Origin: Richelia sp. SL_2_1 | GTDB lineage: Bacteria > Cyanobacteriota > Cyanobacteriia > Cyanobacteriales > Nostocaceae | Length of the DNA: 61,615 nucleotides | Direction of reading: 5' to 3' | Assembly: GCA_012033205.1 (NCBI GenBank) | Contig: JAAUSO010000019.1 | Span: 1 to 61,615, forward strand | Shown: positions 36,616 through 45,989 of the stretch, in pieces | Layout of the letters: each line of letters starts with the position of its first letter | Position numbering within the stretch: position 1 is the first letter of the stretch | The notes under the pieces: generated by a model | The model's input: the letters and a program-made list of their open reading frames with translations, nothing else | Told to the model about the DNA's origin: nothing | Database searches by the model: none | Program-made: the position numbers and the translations under genes

Positions 36616-36840
36616 ATGAACATTTCTTTAAACTACCTTTTAGCAGAGCTAATCAACAATTCCTACGGTCGTTCTGATTACTATATGTCCCTAACCGGAA
36701 TAGTTGTTCTCGGCTTTGTTGCAGCTACTACCATCGGTTCCATTGCTTGGTACAATTCCAAACGTCCGGTAGGTTGGGAAGATAAAGAACGTCCTGATAT
36801 TGTTCCAAATATTGACAAATCAGACAACCCCGGTTTGTAA
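36616..36840 (+). CDS. Small single-pass membrane protein
   Basis: A 74-residue protein with one transmembrane helix (LTGIVVLGFVAATTIGSIAWY) and a conserved-looking polar C-terminus (NSKRPVGWEDKERPDIVP). An internal start at MSLTGIV (residue 24) would give a 51-residue form. The small size, the helix and the W/E/R-rich tail resemble small thylakoid or photosystem-associated proteins of cyanobacteria, but I cannot assign it. A strong bidirectional terminator follows. The function is unknown. Confidence 0.7.
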   Translation: MNISLNYLLAELINNSYGRSDYYMSLTGIVVLGFVAATTIGSIAWYNSKRPVGWEDKERPDIVPNIDKSDNPGL

Positions 36841-36870
36841 TATTTTTGCAGTATTTTTTAATATAAAATA

Positions 36871-36922
36871 AACCCCGACCTGTATTTAAAATATATTATT
36901 TAAAATATATAAGTCGGGGTTT
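36871..36922. terminator. Bidirectional terminator
   Basis: AACCCCGAC and GTCGGGGTT are perfect arms about 33 bases apart, with T-rich tails on both strands. It separates the gene ending at 36840 from the convergent gene ending at 36937. Confidence 0.85.
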
Positions 36923-36936
36923 GTTTTTAGAAATTG

Positions 36937-37509
36937 TTAGAAGTTGTACCCTACACCTAAAAGCAATCCGACATCAGTATTATCATCAGAAAAGCCAATG
37001 TTAACACCTCCGGTTGCTGTAATTCTTTGCGAAACGGGAACGTCAACTCCTCCAGTAAGTAGGAACCCAACATCAGCATCGTTATCAGTATTAATAGAAA
37101 CTCCCGCACCGAGATAAGGTGCAACACTAAGCCTTTGAATTCCGGTATTTGCAACGTCATCAACAGGAAAGTCAATTGTGAGGGGAATTAGGAATACGGG
37201 GTCATCATTAATTAAAGCAGATGGACGTATAGAAAAGTTTCTGCTCAAACCGATTTTACTAATTACTGAAAAAGCACCATCACCGAATGAACTATTATCA
37301 TCAAAACTGACAAATCCACCTACTCCAAGATAACTCGGACCAGAACGAGTAGTTCTACCAGGTGAAAATTGTGCGACTTTTTCAGGTGCTTTTTCAACGT
37401 ATAGGTTGTTACTTTGAGTTTGTGCTTGGGCTTTTACTCCGCTAACGGTTAAGATAGCTGCACTAAGACTAGCAACGGAACAAGCAAGTTTGAATTGTCG
37501 AAAGTTCAT
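36937..37509 (-). CDS. Small outer-membrane beta-barrel-like protein
   Basis: About 190 residues from ATG 37509 (MNFRQFKLACSVASLSAAIL, a signal peptide ending at VKAQAQ). A reading back to 37536 adds nine residues and is unlikely. After a linker it is built of alternating short beta strands (PSYLGVGGFVSFDDNSS; VAPYLGAGVSIN; ATGGVNIGFSDDNTDVGLLLGVGYNF), ending with an aromatic residue as outer-membrane beta-barrels do. It is probably an outer-membrane barrel protein of unknown function. The size fits an eight-stranded barrel. Confidence 0.75.
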   Translation of the reverse strand: MNFRQFKLACSVASLSAAILTVSGVKAQAQTQSNNLYVEKAPEKVAQFSPGRTTRSGPSYLGVGGFVSFDDNSSFGDGAFSVISKIGLSRNFSIRPSALINDDPVFLIPLTIDFPVDDVANTGIQRLSVAPYLGAGVSINTDNDADVGFLLTGGVDVPVSQRITATGGVNIGFSDDNTDVGLLLGVGYNF

Positions 37510-37652
37510 TGTTTGTTTCTCCAAATTAAGTTGCAAACTGCTTTAAATCAAATTTAAATTAAAGCAGGGGTTTATCAGAATAAAAATTAGTTCCTAAAAC
37601 TGTAAACAACAGGTTTTTTGTTGAAAAACTCCTTGATAATAATTAATCAAGT

Positions 37653-38015
37653 CTAGTTCAACATCATACTATAAGTTGAATCATCAAACAGTGTAAAATC
37701 ATCAAAGTTTGACGAATTCACCTGATAAGCTCTCGGTGTATAATATATTTCCCAATCGACCATATTTAAAAATTTTAAAATAGCTTGAACCTGCTTAATC
37801 TGTGATTCAGTGCTATTAATTACTAACAGATATTGACCTTGTTGAAGAGAGTTCGTATAAAAATCAATTCTATTTTGGGGAATTTCTAAATCTTCTAAAA
37901 CGTGATAAAAACACTGATTTTTATTCGGCAAAATCCGATAAATTTGCTGTACCGGAAAGCAATTACTCTTCAAGTACAATATTAGTTTATCGATATTATT
38001 TTGATTGCCAAGCAC
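37653..38015 (-). CDS. Small protein, possibly YflT/GSP17M-like, with unusual start
   Basis: About 120 residues from GTG 38015. The coding signal continues upstream in frame: a proper AAGGAG site (38058-38063) is followed by ATT at 38049-38051 and NFLSNTKHTIAVLG, which would complete the first beta strand. A rare ATT start or a mutated ATG is therefore likely. The beta-alpha-beta plan (IAVLGNQNNIDKLILYLKS, then DFYTNSLQQGQYLLVI) resembles small stress proteins of the YflT type, by pattern only. It lies between the barrel gene and the dehydrogenase gene, on the same strand as both. Confidence 0.6.
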   Translation of the reverse strand: MLGNQNNIDKLILYLKSNCFPVQQIYRILPNKNQCFYHVLEDLEIPQNRIDFYTNSLQQGQYLLVINSTESQIKQVQAILKFLNMVDWEIYYTPRAYQVNSSNFDDFTLFDDSTYSMMLN

Positions 38016-38141
38016 AGCAATTGTGTGTTTAGTATTACTTAAAAAATTAATAGTCTTCTCCTTTTATCTACAATTTTGATTTATAAAAAAAATTAGGAAT
38101 GTTACTAATTATCTTAGGGAAGGATAATTAGTAATTAGCAA

Positions 38142-38999
38142 TTATCCGTTAATCACCGCACCACCGTTGGGGTGCAGAATTTGACCAGTAAAGTAAGAGG
38201 AATCGTCTGATGCTAGAAAAACATAACTAGGAGCAACTTCTTCGGGTTGTCCAGGACGCTTCATCGGTACTTGTTTTCCGAAACTATCTACTTTTTCTTC
38301 GGGGAAAGTTGCGGGGATTAAAGGAGTCCAAATCGGACCTGGTGCAACTCCATTAACACGAATACCTTTGTCTATTAATTGTTGGGATAAAGAACGTGTA
38401 AAGGCGACAATTGCACCTTTAGTAGCAGAATAATCAAGTAGTGAAGAACTACCTCTATATGCAGTAATCGAAGTAGTATTGATAATCGCATCGCCTTGTT
38501 TAAGATGAGGCAACGCTGCTTTTGTAATAAAGAACATCCCAAAAATATTAGTACGGAAAGTTCGTTCTAATTGTTCTGCGGTAATATCTTCAATACTTTT
38601 TTGAGGATGTTGTTCCGCTGCATTATTAACTAAAATTTCTAAATGACCGAGCTTGTTAACAGTTTCTTCAACTGCTTGTTTACAAAACTGTTCGTCACCA
38701 ATATCACCTGACATCAGAATACAGCGACGACCTTCTGCTTCTACCAAACGTTTAGTTTCTTCTGCATCAGAATGCTCATCTAAATAAACGATCGCAATAT
38801 CTGCACCTTCTTTAGCGTAGAAAATAGCCGCAGCACGACCGATTCCACTATCACCACCAGTTATCAAAGCTACTTTACCAGTTAATTTATCACTACCTTT
38901 ATATTGAGGGTCATCCGCCTGGGGTTTAGGTGTCATTTCCGACTCTATGCCAGGTTGACGATTTTGAGTTTGTGCTGGTGGTGTTTGAGATTGAGTCAT
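38142..38999 (-). CDS. SDR-family oxidoreductase (GSP39/YhdF type)
   Basis: A 285-residue short-chain dehydrogenase. The NADP-binding motif is ALITGGDSGIGRAAAIFYAKEGA, the NNA motif is LVNNAAEQHPQK, the catalytic Ser is in INTTSITAYRGS and YxxxK is YSATKGAIV. The N-terminal Pro/Gln-rich extension (QSQTPPAQTQNRQPG) is typical of the general-stress glucose/ribitol dehydrogenase-like group. It is likely cytosolic, with a sugar alcohol or aldehyde as substrate. It lies with other stress genes on the minus strand. Confidence 0.93.
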   Translation of the reverse strand: MTQSQTPPAQTQNRQPGIESEMTPKPQADDPQYKGSDKLTGKVALITGGDSGIGRAAAIFYAKEGADIAIVYLDEHSDAEETKRLVEAEGRRCILMSGDIGDEQFCKQAVEETVNKLGHLEILVNNAAEQHPQKSIEDITAEQLERTFRTNIFGMFFITKAALPHLKQGDAIINTTSITAYRGSSSLLDYSATKGAIVAFTRSLSQQLIDKGIRVNGVAPGPIWTPLIPATFPEEKVDSFGKQVPMKRPGQPEEVAPSYVFLASDDSSYFTGQILHPNGGAVING

Positions 39000-39072
39000 T
39001 TTAAATACCTAGTGGCTGTTTACAATTACTCCACAATAAAAGCAACTTGATATAAAATCTGAGTAACAGGTG

Positions 39073-39140
39073 AGAAGTCGGGTTTTTACAATGATTGTCT
39101 TGTTTGACAAATAAATATTTAACTCAAAAACCTAACTTCT
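39073..39140. repeat. AGAAGTCGGGTTTTT repeat copy
   Basis: Arms AGAAGTCGGGTTTTT and AAAAACCTAACTTCT (one mutated) lie between the dehydrogenase gene and the next minus-strand gene. It could terminate the upstream transcript. Confidence 0.6.
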
Positions 39141-39155
39141 AATCAAAACTAAACT

Positions 39156-39497
39156 TTAATTCCATTTTCGATTACCGTCTTCATCAACTCTTGCTTGACG
39201 AATTACATCAGAAATTTCTTCAGCATCTTTAACATGGTGTAATGCTTCTTCCTCACCAGTTTCTTTGTCTTCAACTACAAAGTAAGTGGGAACAGTAATG
39301 TGATCTCCAGTGATATCGGGAGCATCTACAGCAACTTGCTGAGCTTTTTCATCTAAGGACTTACTTTCGTCAACCCTGTCTCCAGGATTTAGTACATGGG
39401 GATTATCTGCATTTTTTAATTCTTGTTTTTGTCGATCTTTCTGTTCAAAGTCAACTTGTTCGGGGGTTAAAGGTTGCTTTTTATCTTGATTAGTCAT
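39156..39497 (-). CDS. Hydrophilic hypothetical protein in the stress cluster
   Basis: A 113-residue very hydrophilic protein. The N-terminal half is Gln/Lys/Asp-rich (TNQDKKQPLTPEQVDFEQKD), the middle has VTVPTYFVVEDKETGEE and the end is RQARVDEDGNRKWN. There is no signal or membrane segment. Composition fits stress- or desiccation-linked proteins. No family is recognised. It is transcribed in the same direction as the dehydrogenase and GlsB-like genes. Confidence 0.65.
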   Translation of the reverse strand: MTNQDKKQPLTPEQVDFEQKDRQKQELKNADNPHVLNPGDRVDESKSLDEKAQQVAVDAPDITGDHITVPTYFVVEDKETGEEEALHHVKDAEEISDVIRQARVDEDGNRKWN

Positions 39498-39682
39498 ATT
39501 ACAATTCCAATTAACAACTTGCTTCCCTGCTATTACGGGAATTTATTAAAAAAATAGATTCTCTTGGCAAGGAGATTAATAATTAAGAAACGATTAATTA
39601 TTTTCTCAGCTATATCTATATAGTCTCCCCATCCCTTTAAACGACTTTCCAGCAGTCCAAGAGAATCTTTACGGAGTATTTA

Positions 39683-39952
39683 TTACGCAGCACTTCTAGT
39701 AACTAAACCCCAGATAAAGATAGCAATCATTGCGCCGATAATAGCAACTATAAATCCACCGATGCTAAAACTAGTAGCGGTTAGGGCTAATGTCCCCGTA
39801 TTTAAAAATGTGAATAAGCTTCCACCAAGAAATGCACCAACGATACCTAAAAGCATTGTTGCTAGTATGCCACCACCTTGATGACCAGGGTAAATCGCTT
39901 TAGCAATAGCACCAGCTATCAGACCTAAAATAACCCATGCAATAATATTCAT
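39683..39952 (-). CDS. GlsB/YeaQ/YmgE-family membrane stress protein
   Basis: An 89-residue protein with three transmembrane helices, Gly- and Ala-rich: IIAWVILGLIAGAIAK, then the family motif GHQGGGILATMLLGIVGAFLGG, then FIVAIIGAMIAIFIWGLV. The family is induced by stress and associated with the Asp23/GlsB envelope response in firmicutes. The full-length match is clear. It starts a minus-strand run of stress-type genes. Confidence 0.93.
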   Translation of the reverse strand: MNIIAWVILGLIAGAIAKAIYPGHQGGGILATMLLGIVGAFLGGSLFTFLNTGTLALTATSFSIGGFIVAIIGAMIAIFIWGLVTRSAA

Positions 39953-40259
39953 AATTTTATTCTCCTCAACAAGAGTTGTGTTTGTTTTCTTATCCCTAAT
40001 TTATCAATTCCCAACTGTCTGCAAATCTATAGTGAGAAGTAATATTGATATTCGAGAGGAATAGAAATTTCACCTTGGTTGAGTAGCCATTAAATCAGAA
40101 GGTAGGCACTTAGAGATAATTATCCCATTTTGGATTGCAAACTCGTTTGTGTATCTGGGTTAGATGATTCTATCCGTCGCACTCATTTTCTAAATTACTA
40201 TTACTTTCTAACTGATTTGAAAAGCCAGGGATTAGGGATTAGGGGGAAAGAATATTTTT
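39953..40259. other. Spacer left of the insertion sequence
   Basis: 307 bases with no gene. A GGATTAGGGATTAGGGG short repeat at 40228-40246 borders the ISL3 target site. Confidence 0.5.
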
Positions 40260-40285
40260 GGCTCTTCAGTACTTAGTATGCTAAA

Positions 40286-41535
40286 CTAATAGTCTAAATA
40301 CCAGTTAAGTAAACATCTAATTCTAAAGTTATCAAAGTTTCTGAATCCATATCCTGACCGTTTAATCAGTTTTAATTTATTATTAATACCCTCAACTACA
40401 CCACTAGTTGTACCGTTATCAAAGTAAGCGATTACTTCATCTAGCCAGCGAATAATTGTTTTCTGGCTAACCGGAAAATATTTTTTAGCTGTTGATAACC
40501 ACATCCCTAGTTGAAATAATCCTGTTAACCAATCCTTTGTCTACATTAAAAAATAATTCGTATCTTTTCTTTTAATTCATGCATTAGCTTAAGAGTAGGA
40601 GATACTTCTTTAACTTGTTCAAGTTTAATTTTTTGTTCTTCATTCAAATTAGATTCATTTTTTAATAAAGCATATTTACTTTTTTTCAATCCATTTAAAA
40701 TTTTTTCGTATTTATTTTTATCTAATTGTGATTTTGTTTTTTTAATAGAATCTTCGACGTTTCTTTTTTCTCGTTTTCTTACTGAATCTAATTCCTTATT
40801 TATTTGTGTCATAACATGAAATCTATCGGCGACAACTTGAGCATTTGGAATTAATTCGGAGACTAAATTTTTGTAACCTATCCATAAATCTATACTTACT
40901 TCTTCTATTTGTTGTAAAACCTCTTCTCCCCATGATTTAAGTACTTTCTTAATTATTTCTTGTGTTCTTCCTGGTAAAATTGCTAGTAATTTAGAATTGT
41001 CTAAATCTACTAAAACTGCACAGTAATTGCCTTTCCCTTTGACTAAGGCTATTTCATCAATACCAAGTCTTTTTAAAGATAATGGTTTAGTAAAAAATGA
41101 TTTTTTATATGCATCTTTTAGCATTCTTTCTATTTGCTCTGTTGTTACACATCCTTTTTTAGCTACACTATGAATATCTGAATCCAGTACTTCTTTTATT
41201 GTCTGACTTGCAAGTCTTTTAGTATATTTTCTTCTGCTATCTACAAAATTCAACTCTTCACTGAAAGGTTTTTTACATTTATCACATTTAAATTGTCGCT
41301 TGTTTATTTCTAAAAATACTTGTTGTTCTCCCAGTGGTAAATCTTTAATTATATATCTGTGATTTTGATGTAACCTATGACTTTTTATTCCACAACGAGG
41401 ACAAATACTTTCCGTCTTTATTGATTCAATCTGTAAGATTATCCCAACTCCTTGATATTGACGGTGTGAGATAACTTTTACTCTTTCTAGGTTCAATAAT
41501 TGTGTTAATATTTTAATATCTTTTTTTGAGTTCAT
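40286..41535 (-). pseudogene. ISL3 transposase, frameshifted
   Basis: The N-terminal 329 residues (40546-41535) carry the zinc-finger pairs [10 protein letters not shown] and [10 protein letters not shown], a helix-turn-helix region, the first catalytic Asp in [12 protein letters not shown], and [20 protein letters not shown] with the second Asp. The frame stops at TAA in a T6 run. The C-terminus continues in another frame to 40286 (DWLTGLFQLGMWLSTA... GTTSGVVEGINNKLKLIKR, with the final Glu). One extra T and one extra G between 40520 and 40555 explain it. The enzyme is probably inactive unless the shift is programmed. Confidence 0.9.
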
Positions 41536-41670
41536 TATAGTAGATATATCCTGTTTTTTAATTGCCTGTCTTTAATTTCATTTTGTAATAAAATAGCAGT
41601 ATAAAAGCAATTCTTTTTAAACTTTTAGCAATTATTTAGTAAACTTATTTATATTTAAGAATTGAACTAT

Positions 41671-41784
41671 GATTCGTTCGCGAAGCGTGTCCGAAGGACA
41701 TATAGCGCAGCGGCGTAGAAGCAGGTTATTACTATTTGAGGTTTTAACAAGTGAGTAACAAGCCTGTTTCTACGCAATCGAATC
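41671..41784. repeat. Hairpin-rich passenger segment inside the IS
   Basis: Arms GATTCG (41671) and CGAATC (41779) enclose a TGTCC(gaa)GGACA mini-hairpin and a longer stem with GTAGAAGCAGG facing CCTGTTTCTAC. The GC-rich part resembles the small dispersed hairpins seen near 23.1 kb. It is not a usual part of ISL3 elements and looks like a repeat trapped inside the IS. Confidence 0.6.
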
Positions 41785-42060
41785 AAGCGCAGCGGTAGTT
41801 CAATTCGCCGCACCAACAAGTCAATTTGCGCTATTCTTGTTCATTTAATAGCTTTTTATTATATTTTTAGCATACTAAGTACTGAAGAGCCATATTTTTT
41901 TGCTGTACTAATTTACTACTCGGTTCCCCGTAGAAGACTTTTGAAAAAACGAGCAAGAGTATTTGATATTGCTAGGGAGCTTTCCGGCTCGTACTACAAT
42001 TATAAATTATAAATACTTCCCTATTCCCTAACTTAATATTTTATTATTCTTTTCTATTCT

Positions 42061-43395
42061 TCATCCACCAAATCCTCCTTTAGACTTAGTTTTACCCTTC
42101 TTATTACTCTTCCCTTTGACTTCCGCTAATGCTTCTTGGAAAAGGTTATGTAAATGTAATGGAACGCTGGCAATTTCTGGTAATACCGGATTTAAATTTT
42201 TGTTAAATTCACTTAACAAACTCACCAAATCTTGCTTAATATCAAATTCCGGTCTATTTAATACTTGCTGCAATAATTTCTCTAATTTTTCGGGATATTC
42301 TGCCGATAAACGCTGCCAAACACAAGCTTTAATATCGGGAGATTCCAAATATTCTTTTACCAATTTGTTTGGATCAATTTGCTCGTCAGTATTGTCACCT
42401 ATTAACAAATTCTTAAATTGAGTATAGTTTGTCAAAAAGATTTGTCCCCAACGCGGAAAGCTCAACACGGTAACTTCTTCGGCTTTTTTTAGGTGTGGGG
42501 GTAATTCTACTTTCGGCATTACCATTTTGACACTTTTATTGCTGTCTAACACCTGAGAAATAGCTTTCCCTTCAATACCCATTCCTTCTGCAACTTCAGA
42601 CATTTCCTGTTCAGAAATATCTGCTTCTTGCACCATTTCCTTGAGAGATTTAGAACTATCAATTCCTGCTGCTGCTAATTTATTTTGAGTAACTTGTTCT
42701 TGAAGTTCACTGAGTTTTTGTTCTAATTGATATCCCGGTAAAGTAATTTCATCACTGTTAAAAAAGTCAATAAACCCTTGGTGGTATTTTTCTACAGAAA
42801 GCCATGCTTCTTCAAGTAATTCTGGTGCATCACCGTATAGAGAATTTTGATAATTCTTCTTAAAATTGCCAATTGCTACGGCTAATTTTGGTTTACCCAA
42901 ACGTCCCATGACAGTAACTGGAGAAGAAAACATCCAGTATTGCTCATTTACGGGTACAATTCGCGCTAATAATATTTCTGCTGCTTTTGCACGTTTTAAC
43001 TGTTGTTGTTCTTGCTCGCTAATTTTAACGATATATTCTTTTTCTGTTAACCAATTTCTCAATGCAAAACCATCATCAAAAATATCTTTAACTACAAACA
43101 AACCTGCAAAACTGCGCTGAAAATTATCAACAATATTTCGCTGTTCAGAAGATAAATTGGGGTGAGATTCCAAAAATAGATCAATTGGCTGTTTATCTCC
43201 TACTTTACCTTCAGTAAGAAACATATTCAGCACCATTTCATTTTGAACCGCACCTTGATATTGAGAATCAGAAAAACTAGCTAAATGTTCCGCACTAAAA
43301 GCTTCTAAAGATACTGCTAAATCGTCCTCAGCATCCAACATAAAATCTAGTAATTCTGAATGTAACTCTTTAGCTGTTGTTAAAATTGCATCCAC
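42061..43395 (-). CDS. Large hypothetical protein, helical
   Basis: A 444-residue soluble protein starting at GTG 43395. It is almost entirely helical and acidic (LHSELLDFMLDAEDDLAVSLEAFSAEHL) with a lysine-rich C-terminal tail (GKSNKKGKTKSKGGFGG). A central segment (FWGMGIEGKAISQVLDSN-like) is followed by WGQIFLTNYTQFKNLL. I recognise no family. Similar proteins are frequent in Nostocales as hypothetical genes. The Lys/Gly tail may bind nucleic acid or phosphate groups; this is speculation. No partner in the same operon is evident, since the next gene starts 139 bases away. Confidence 0.75.
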   Translation of the reverse strand: MDAILTTAKELHSELLDFMLDAEDDLAVSLEAFSAEHLASFSDSQYQGAVQNEMVLNMFLTEGKVGDKQPIDLFLESHPNLSSEQRNIVDNFQRSFAGLFVVKDIFDDGFALRNWLTEKEYIVKISEQEQQQLKRAKAAEILLARIVPVNEQYWMFSSPVTVMGRLGKPKLAVAIGNFKKNYQNSLYGDAPELLEEAWLSVEKYHQGFIDFFNSDEITLPGYQLEQKLSELQEQVTQNKLAAAGIDSSKSLKEMVQEADISEQEMSEVAEGMGIEGKAISQVLDSNKSVKMVMPKVELPPHLKKAEEVTVLSFPRWGQIFLTNYTQFKNLLIGDNTDEQIDPNKLVKEYLESPDIKACVWQRLSAEYPEKLEKLLQQVLNRPEFDIKQDLVSLLSEFNKNLNPVLPEIASVPLHLHNLFQEALAEVKGKSNKKGKTKSKGGFGG

Positions 43396-43533
43396 AGATA
43401 TCAGCCTCCATCGCGCTTTGTAATTTCTACTTTAATCCCATGCTCCGCAAAGTTATGGAAAATCTAATTATCATAGTAACCGTAAAAAATATCTATGCGG
43501 TTCGGGGGATAGGGGGATGGGGAGAGAAAATTC

Positions 43534-44661
43534 CTAAATATCAACTGTCAACGGCAAATTAATGATAAATAAACTTCCCTTTCCTGGTTCGGATTCTACA
43601 TTAATCGAGCCTTGGTGTGCTTCAATAATACAACGCGATAGATATAATCCTAAACCGCTACCGGAATTTTTGTTTTTACCAGGTCGAAATCTCTCGAATA
43701 AAATTGCTTTTTGTTCTGGTGAAATTCCACTTCCTGTATCTTTAATTTTGATTTCTGCTGTTTCTGAATTCATCTGTAAACTTATTTCTATTAATCCCTG
43801 ATTTGTAAATTTAATTGCATTTCCAATTAGATTAGTCAAAACTCTTTTAATTTCAATACGGTCTGCAATAATGGTAAATTCATTATCTAGTAGAGTTTCA
43901 TTTGCTAAATTTAACTTCAATGTTAATTGTTTTTCTTCTGCTAAAGGAGTTAATTCTTGAACTACATCGTTAATTAAATCGTAAATATTAACTTTATCCA
44001 AGTTAATTTGTTTACAATCAGCTTCATAACGATAAACTTCCAGCAAACTATTTACCATGTTTAACAAATCATCATTGCTAGTAATCATGGTGCTAAATAT
44101 CTGTTCAACTGCTGGAGGTACTTCAAAAAATTTACCTTCACGCAATAGTTTTAAAACGCGATTAGAAGCAGCTAATGGTGTTCTGAGATCGTGTGTAAAG
44201 CGGGAAACAAAATCTTGACGCAAACTCGCCATATGGTCGCGTTCATCTATACTATGTTTAAGACGTAAAAGACTACGCACTCGTGCTTGAAGTTCGTCAG
44301 CATCCACTGGTTTGTGAATAAAATCATCCGCACCTGCATCCAATCCTTCCACTGCGCTGGTGCTATCATAAGCGGTAATTAAGAGGATGGGAATAAATGG
44401 CAAATCTTGATTTTGACGAATACTACGGGTAAATTCATAACCATCCATTTCCGGCATCATTACATCTAGAAGAATCAAATGTGGTGGAGATTCTTCCACC
44501 ATAGCTAAGGCGATTTTACTATCTTCTTGAATTTCGATTTCGTATCCTTCGTCTTCTAAAATAGTTTGAATAACTAGTAAGTTATCAAAAATATCATCAA
44601 CTACTAAGATACGATCTGGTTTTTCTAATTTGTTATAAGACATCATATTTTTATTTATCAA
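43534..44661 (-). CDS. Hybrid REC-HisKA-HATPase histidine kinase
   Basis: A 375-residue cytosolic kinase with a receiver first (ILVVDDIFDNLLVIQ, D in LILLDVMMPEMDGYEF, HKP loop), then HisKA (FVSRFTHDLRTPLAASNRV) and a HATPase (NLIGNAIKFT, DTGSGISPEQ, GSGLGLYL). There is no membrane segment. Receiver-first kinases usually act as relay proteins in a phosphorelay. It is the last gene of a minus-strand run of regulators and kinases (43.5-49.0 kb). Its upstream neighbour at 44760 has the same layout. Confidence 0.93.
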   Translation of the reverse strand: MINKNMMSYNKLEKPDRILVVDDIFDNLLVIQTILEDEGYEIEIQEDSKIALAMVEESPPHLILLDVMMPEMDGYEFTRSIRQNQDLPFIPILLITAYDSTSAVEGLDAGADDFIHKPVDADELQARVRSLLRLKHSIDERDHMASLRQDFVSRFTHDLRTPLAASNRVLKLLREGKFFEVPPAVEQIFSTMITSNDDLLNMVNSLLEVYRYEADCKQINLDKVNIYDLINDVVQELTPLAEEKQLTLKLNLANETLLDNEFTIIADRIEIKRVLTNLIGNAIKFTNQGLIEISLQMNSETAEIKIKDTGSGISPEQKAILFERFRPGKNKNSGSGLGLYLSRCIIEAHQGSINVESEPGKGSLFIINLPLTVDI

Positions 44662-44759
44662 TTATTTATAAATCATCTGTAACATAAATTCCTGACCACG
44701 GATTGAAAGGGATTGCGCTGATTTCACGGATTAAATACCCATTACCAATTACCAATTAC

Positions 44760-45989
44760 CTATTCCACTTGAATACAACGTGGTAATTCAACTCGAAACG
44801 TCGAACCTTTATCTACTTCGCTATCAACTAAAATATGACCATTCATCATTTTGATTAAAGATTGAGTGATTGCTAAACCTAATCCCGTACCACCATATTT
44901 ACGCGAAATCGATTGATTAATTTGCCGAAACGGTTCAAAAATATGTTTCATATCATTTTGGGAAATACCAATACCAGTATCTTTGATAAAAATAGCAACA
45001 TGAGTATCTGATATTTCTTTTACTTCGATGGAAACCATTCCTTGATCGGTAAATTTAATCGCATTAGAAATCAAGTTTACTAAAATTTGACGAACACGGG
45101 TTTTATCATTAATTATCTTAGTATTTTGCAAATGTATTTTAACATCTAATTCTAAATTATTTTGTGCTTTTAAAGAGCGTAATTCATCGACAGTGTTAGC
45201 AATTAACAAAGATAAATCTAATTCTTCAGGATGTAATTGTAATCCGACTGCTTCAATTTTTGATAAATCAAGAATATCGTTGATTAAAGCAAGTAAATTT
45301 TTACCATTATTGTGAATTCTCTGTATCATCTCTAATTGAGAAGCAGAAAAGTTATCTTTGTTTTTGCGCTGCAACATTTGCGAAAATGCCATAATCGCAT
45401 TCAACGGCGTTCGCAATTCATGAGACATTGTTGCTAAAAATTTAGATTTTGTTTCCGAAGCTTCTAATAACTTGAGATTTTGTAAATGAATTTGTTCCTT
45501 CTTTTCCTCTAATTCTTTATTTTTTTTCTTCAATTGTTCATTACTTTCTCTTAATCGCTGATTATAAGACTCTATCTCTAATTTACTTTGATAAATCTGT
45601 AATTCAACTTGATAAAGACGAATTACATTTCTTAAAGTCGCACTTAGCAAATCAGGAGTAATTCTCGACTTAGTAATATAATCGGAAGCACCTGCTTTCA
45701 TTAATTGAACCGCAGTTTGTTCGTCTCCTTGTCCAGTTAAAACTATCAATGGTACTTTAGAACCTGAAGTCCGTATTTCTTGAACTAAGGCTAAGCCATC
45801 TTTCCCCGGTAAAAGGTAATCTACAAAGATGCAGTCAAACTCATTTTCTGCTAATATTTCAAAGGCTCCTGAATAGTCGCTTGCTTCATACAGGTTCATT
45901 TTTATCCCTGCTACTTTTAAAGCACGACTCACAGCCATACGGTCTATTTCATCATCATCAATAATTAAAATTTTGAGGTTTTCTTCCAT
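44760..45989 (-). CDS. Hybrid REC-coiled-coil-HisKA-HATPase histidine kinase
   Basis: A 409-residue cytosolic kinase. The receiver has ILIIDDDEIDRMAVSRAL, the phosphorylated Asp in FVDYLLPGKDGLAL and Lys in YITKSRI. A charged coiled coil follows (ESNEQLKKKNKELEEKKEQ), then HisKA (FLATMSHELRTPLNAIMAF) and HATPase (NLISNAIKFT, DTGIGISQ, GTGLGLAI). The design mirrors the gene downstream, and both probably act in one relay. The 206 bases upstream separate it from the 146-residue regulator, which could be the downstream acceptor. Confidence 0.93.
   Translation of the reverse strand: MEENLKILIIDDDEIDRMAVSRALKVAGIKMNLYEASDYSGAFEILAENEFDCIFVDYLLPGKDGLALVQEIRTSGSKVPLIVLTGQGDEQTAVQLMKAGASDYITKSRITPDLLSATLRNVIRLYQVELQIYQSKLEIESYNQRLRESNEQLKKKNKELEEKKEQIHLQNLKLLEASETKSKFLATMSHELRTPLNAIMAFSQMLQRKNKDNFSASQLEMIQRIHNNGKNLLALINDILDLSKIEAVGLQLHPEELDLSLLIANTVDELRSLKAQNNLELDVKIHLQNTKIINDKTRVRQILVNLISNAIKFTDQGMVSIEVKEISDTHVAIFIKDTGIGISQNDMKHIFEPFRQINQSISRKYGGTGLGLAITQSLIKMMNGHILVDSEVDKGSTFRVELPRCIQVE

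Larger units (their letters stand above)
40260..41891. mobile_element. ISL3-family insertion sequence, complete ends
   Basis: A 1632-base element. The ends are perfect 26-base inverted repeats (40260-40285 and 41866-41891, starting GGCTCTTCAGTACTTAG). They are flanked by an 8-base target duplication ATATTTTT (40252-40259 and 41892-41899). The 8-base duplication and the transposase assign it to ISL3. About 330 bases between the transposase start and the right end are non-coding and contain GC-rich hairpins. The perfect ends suggest a recent insertion. Confidence 0.95.
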
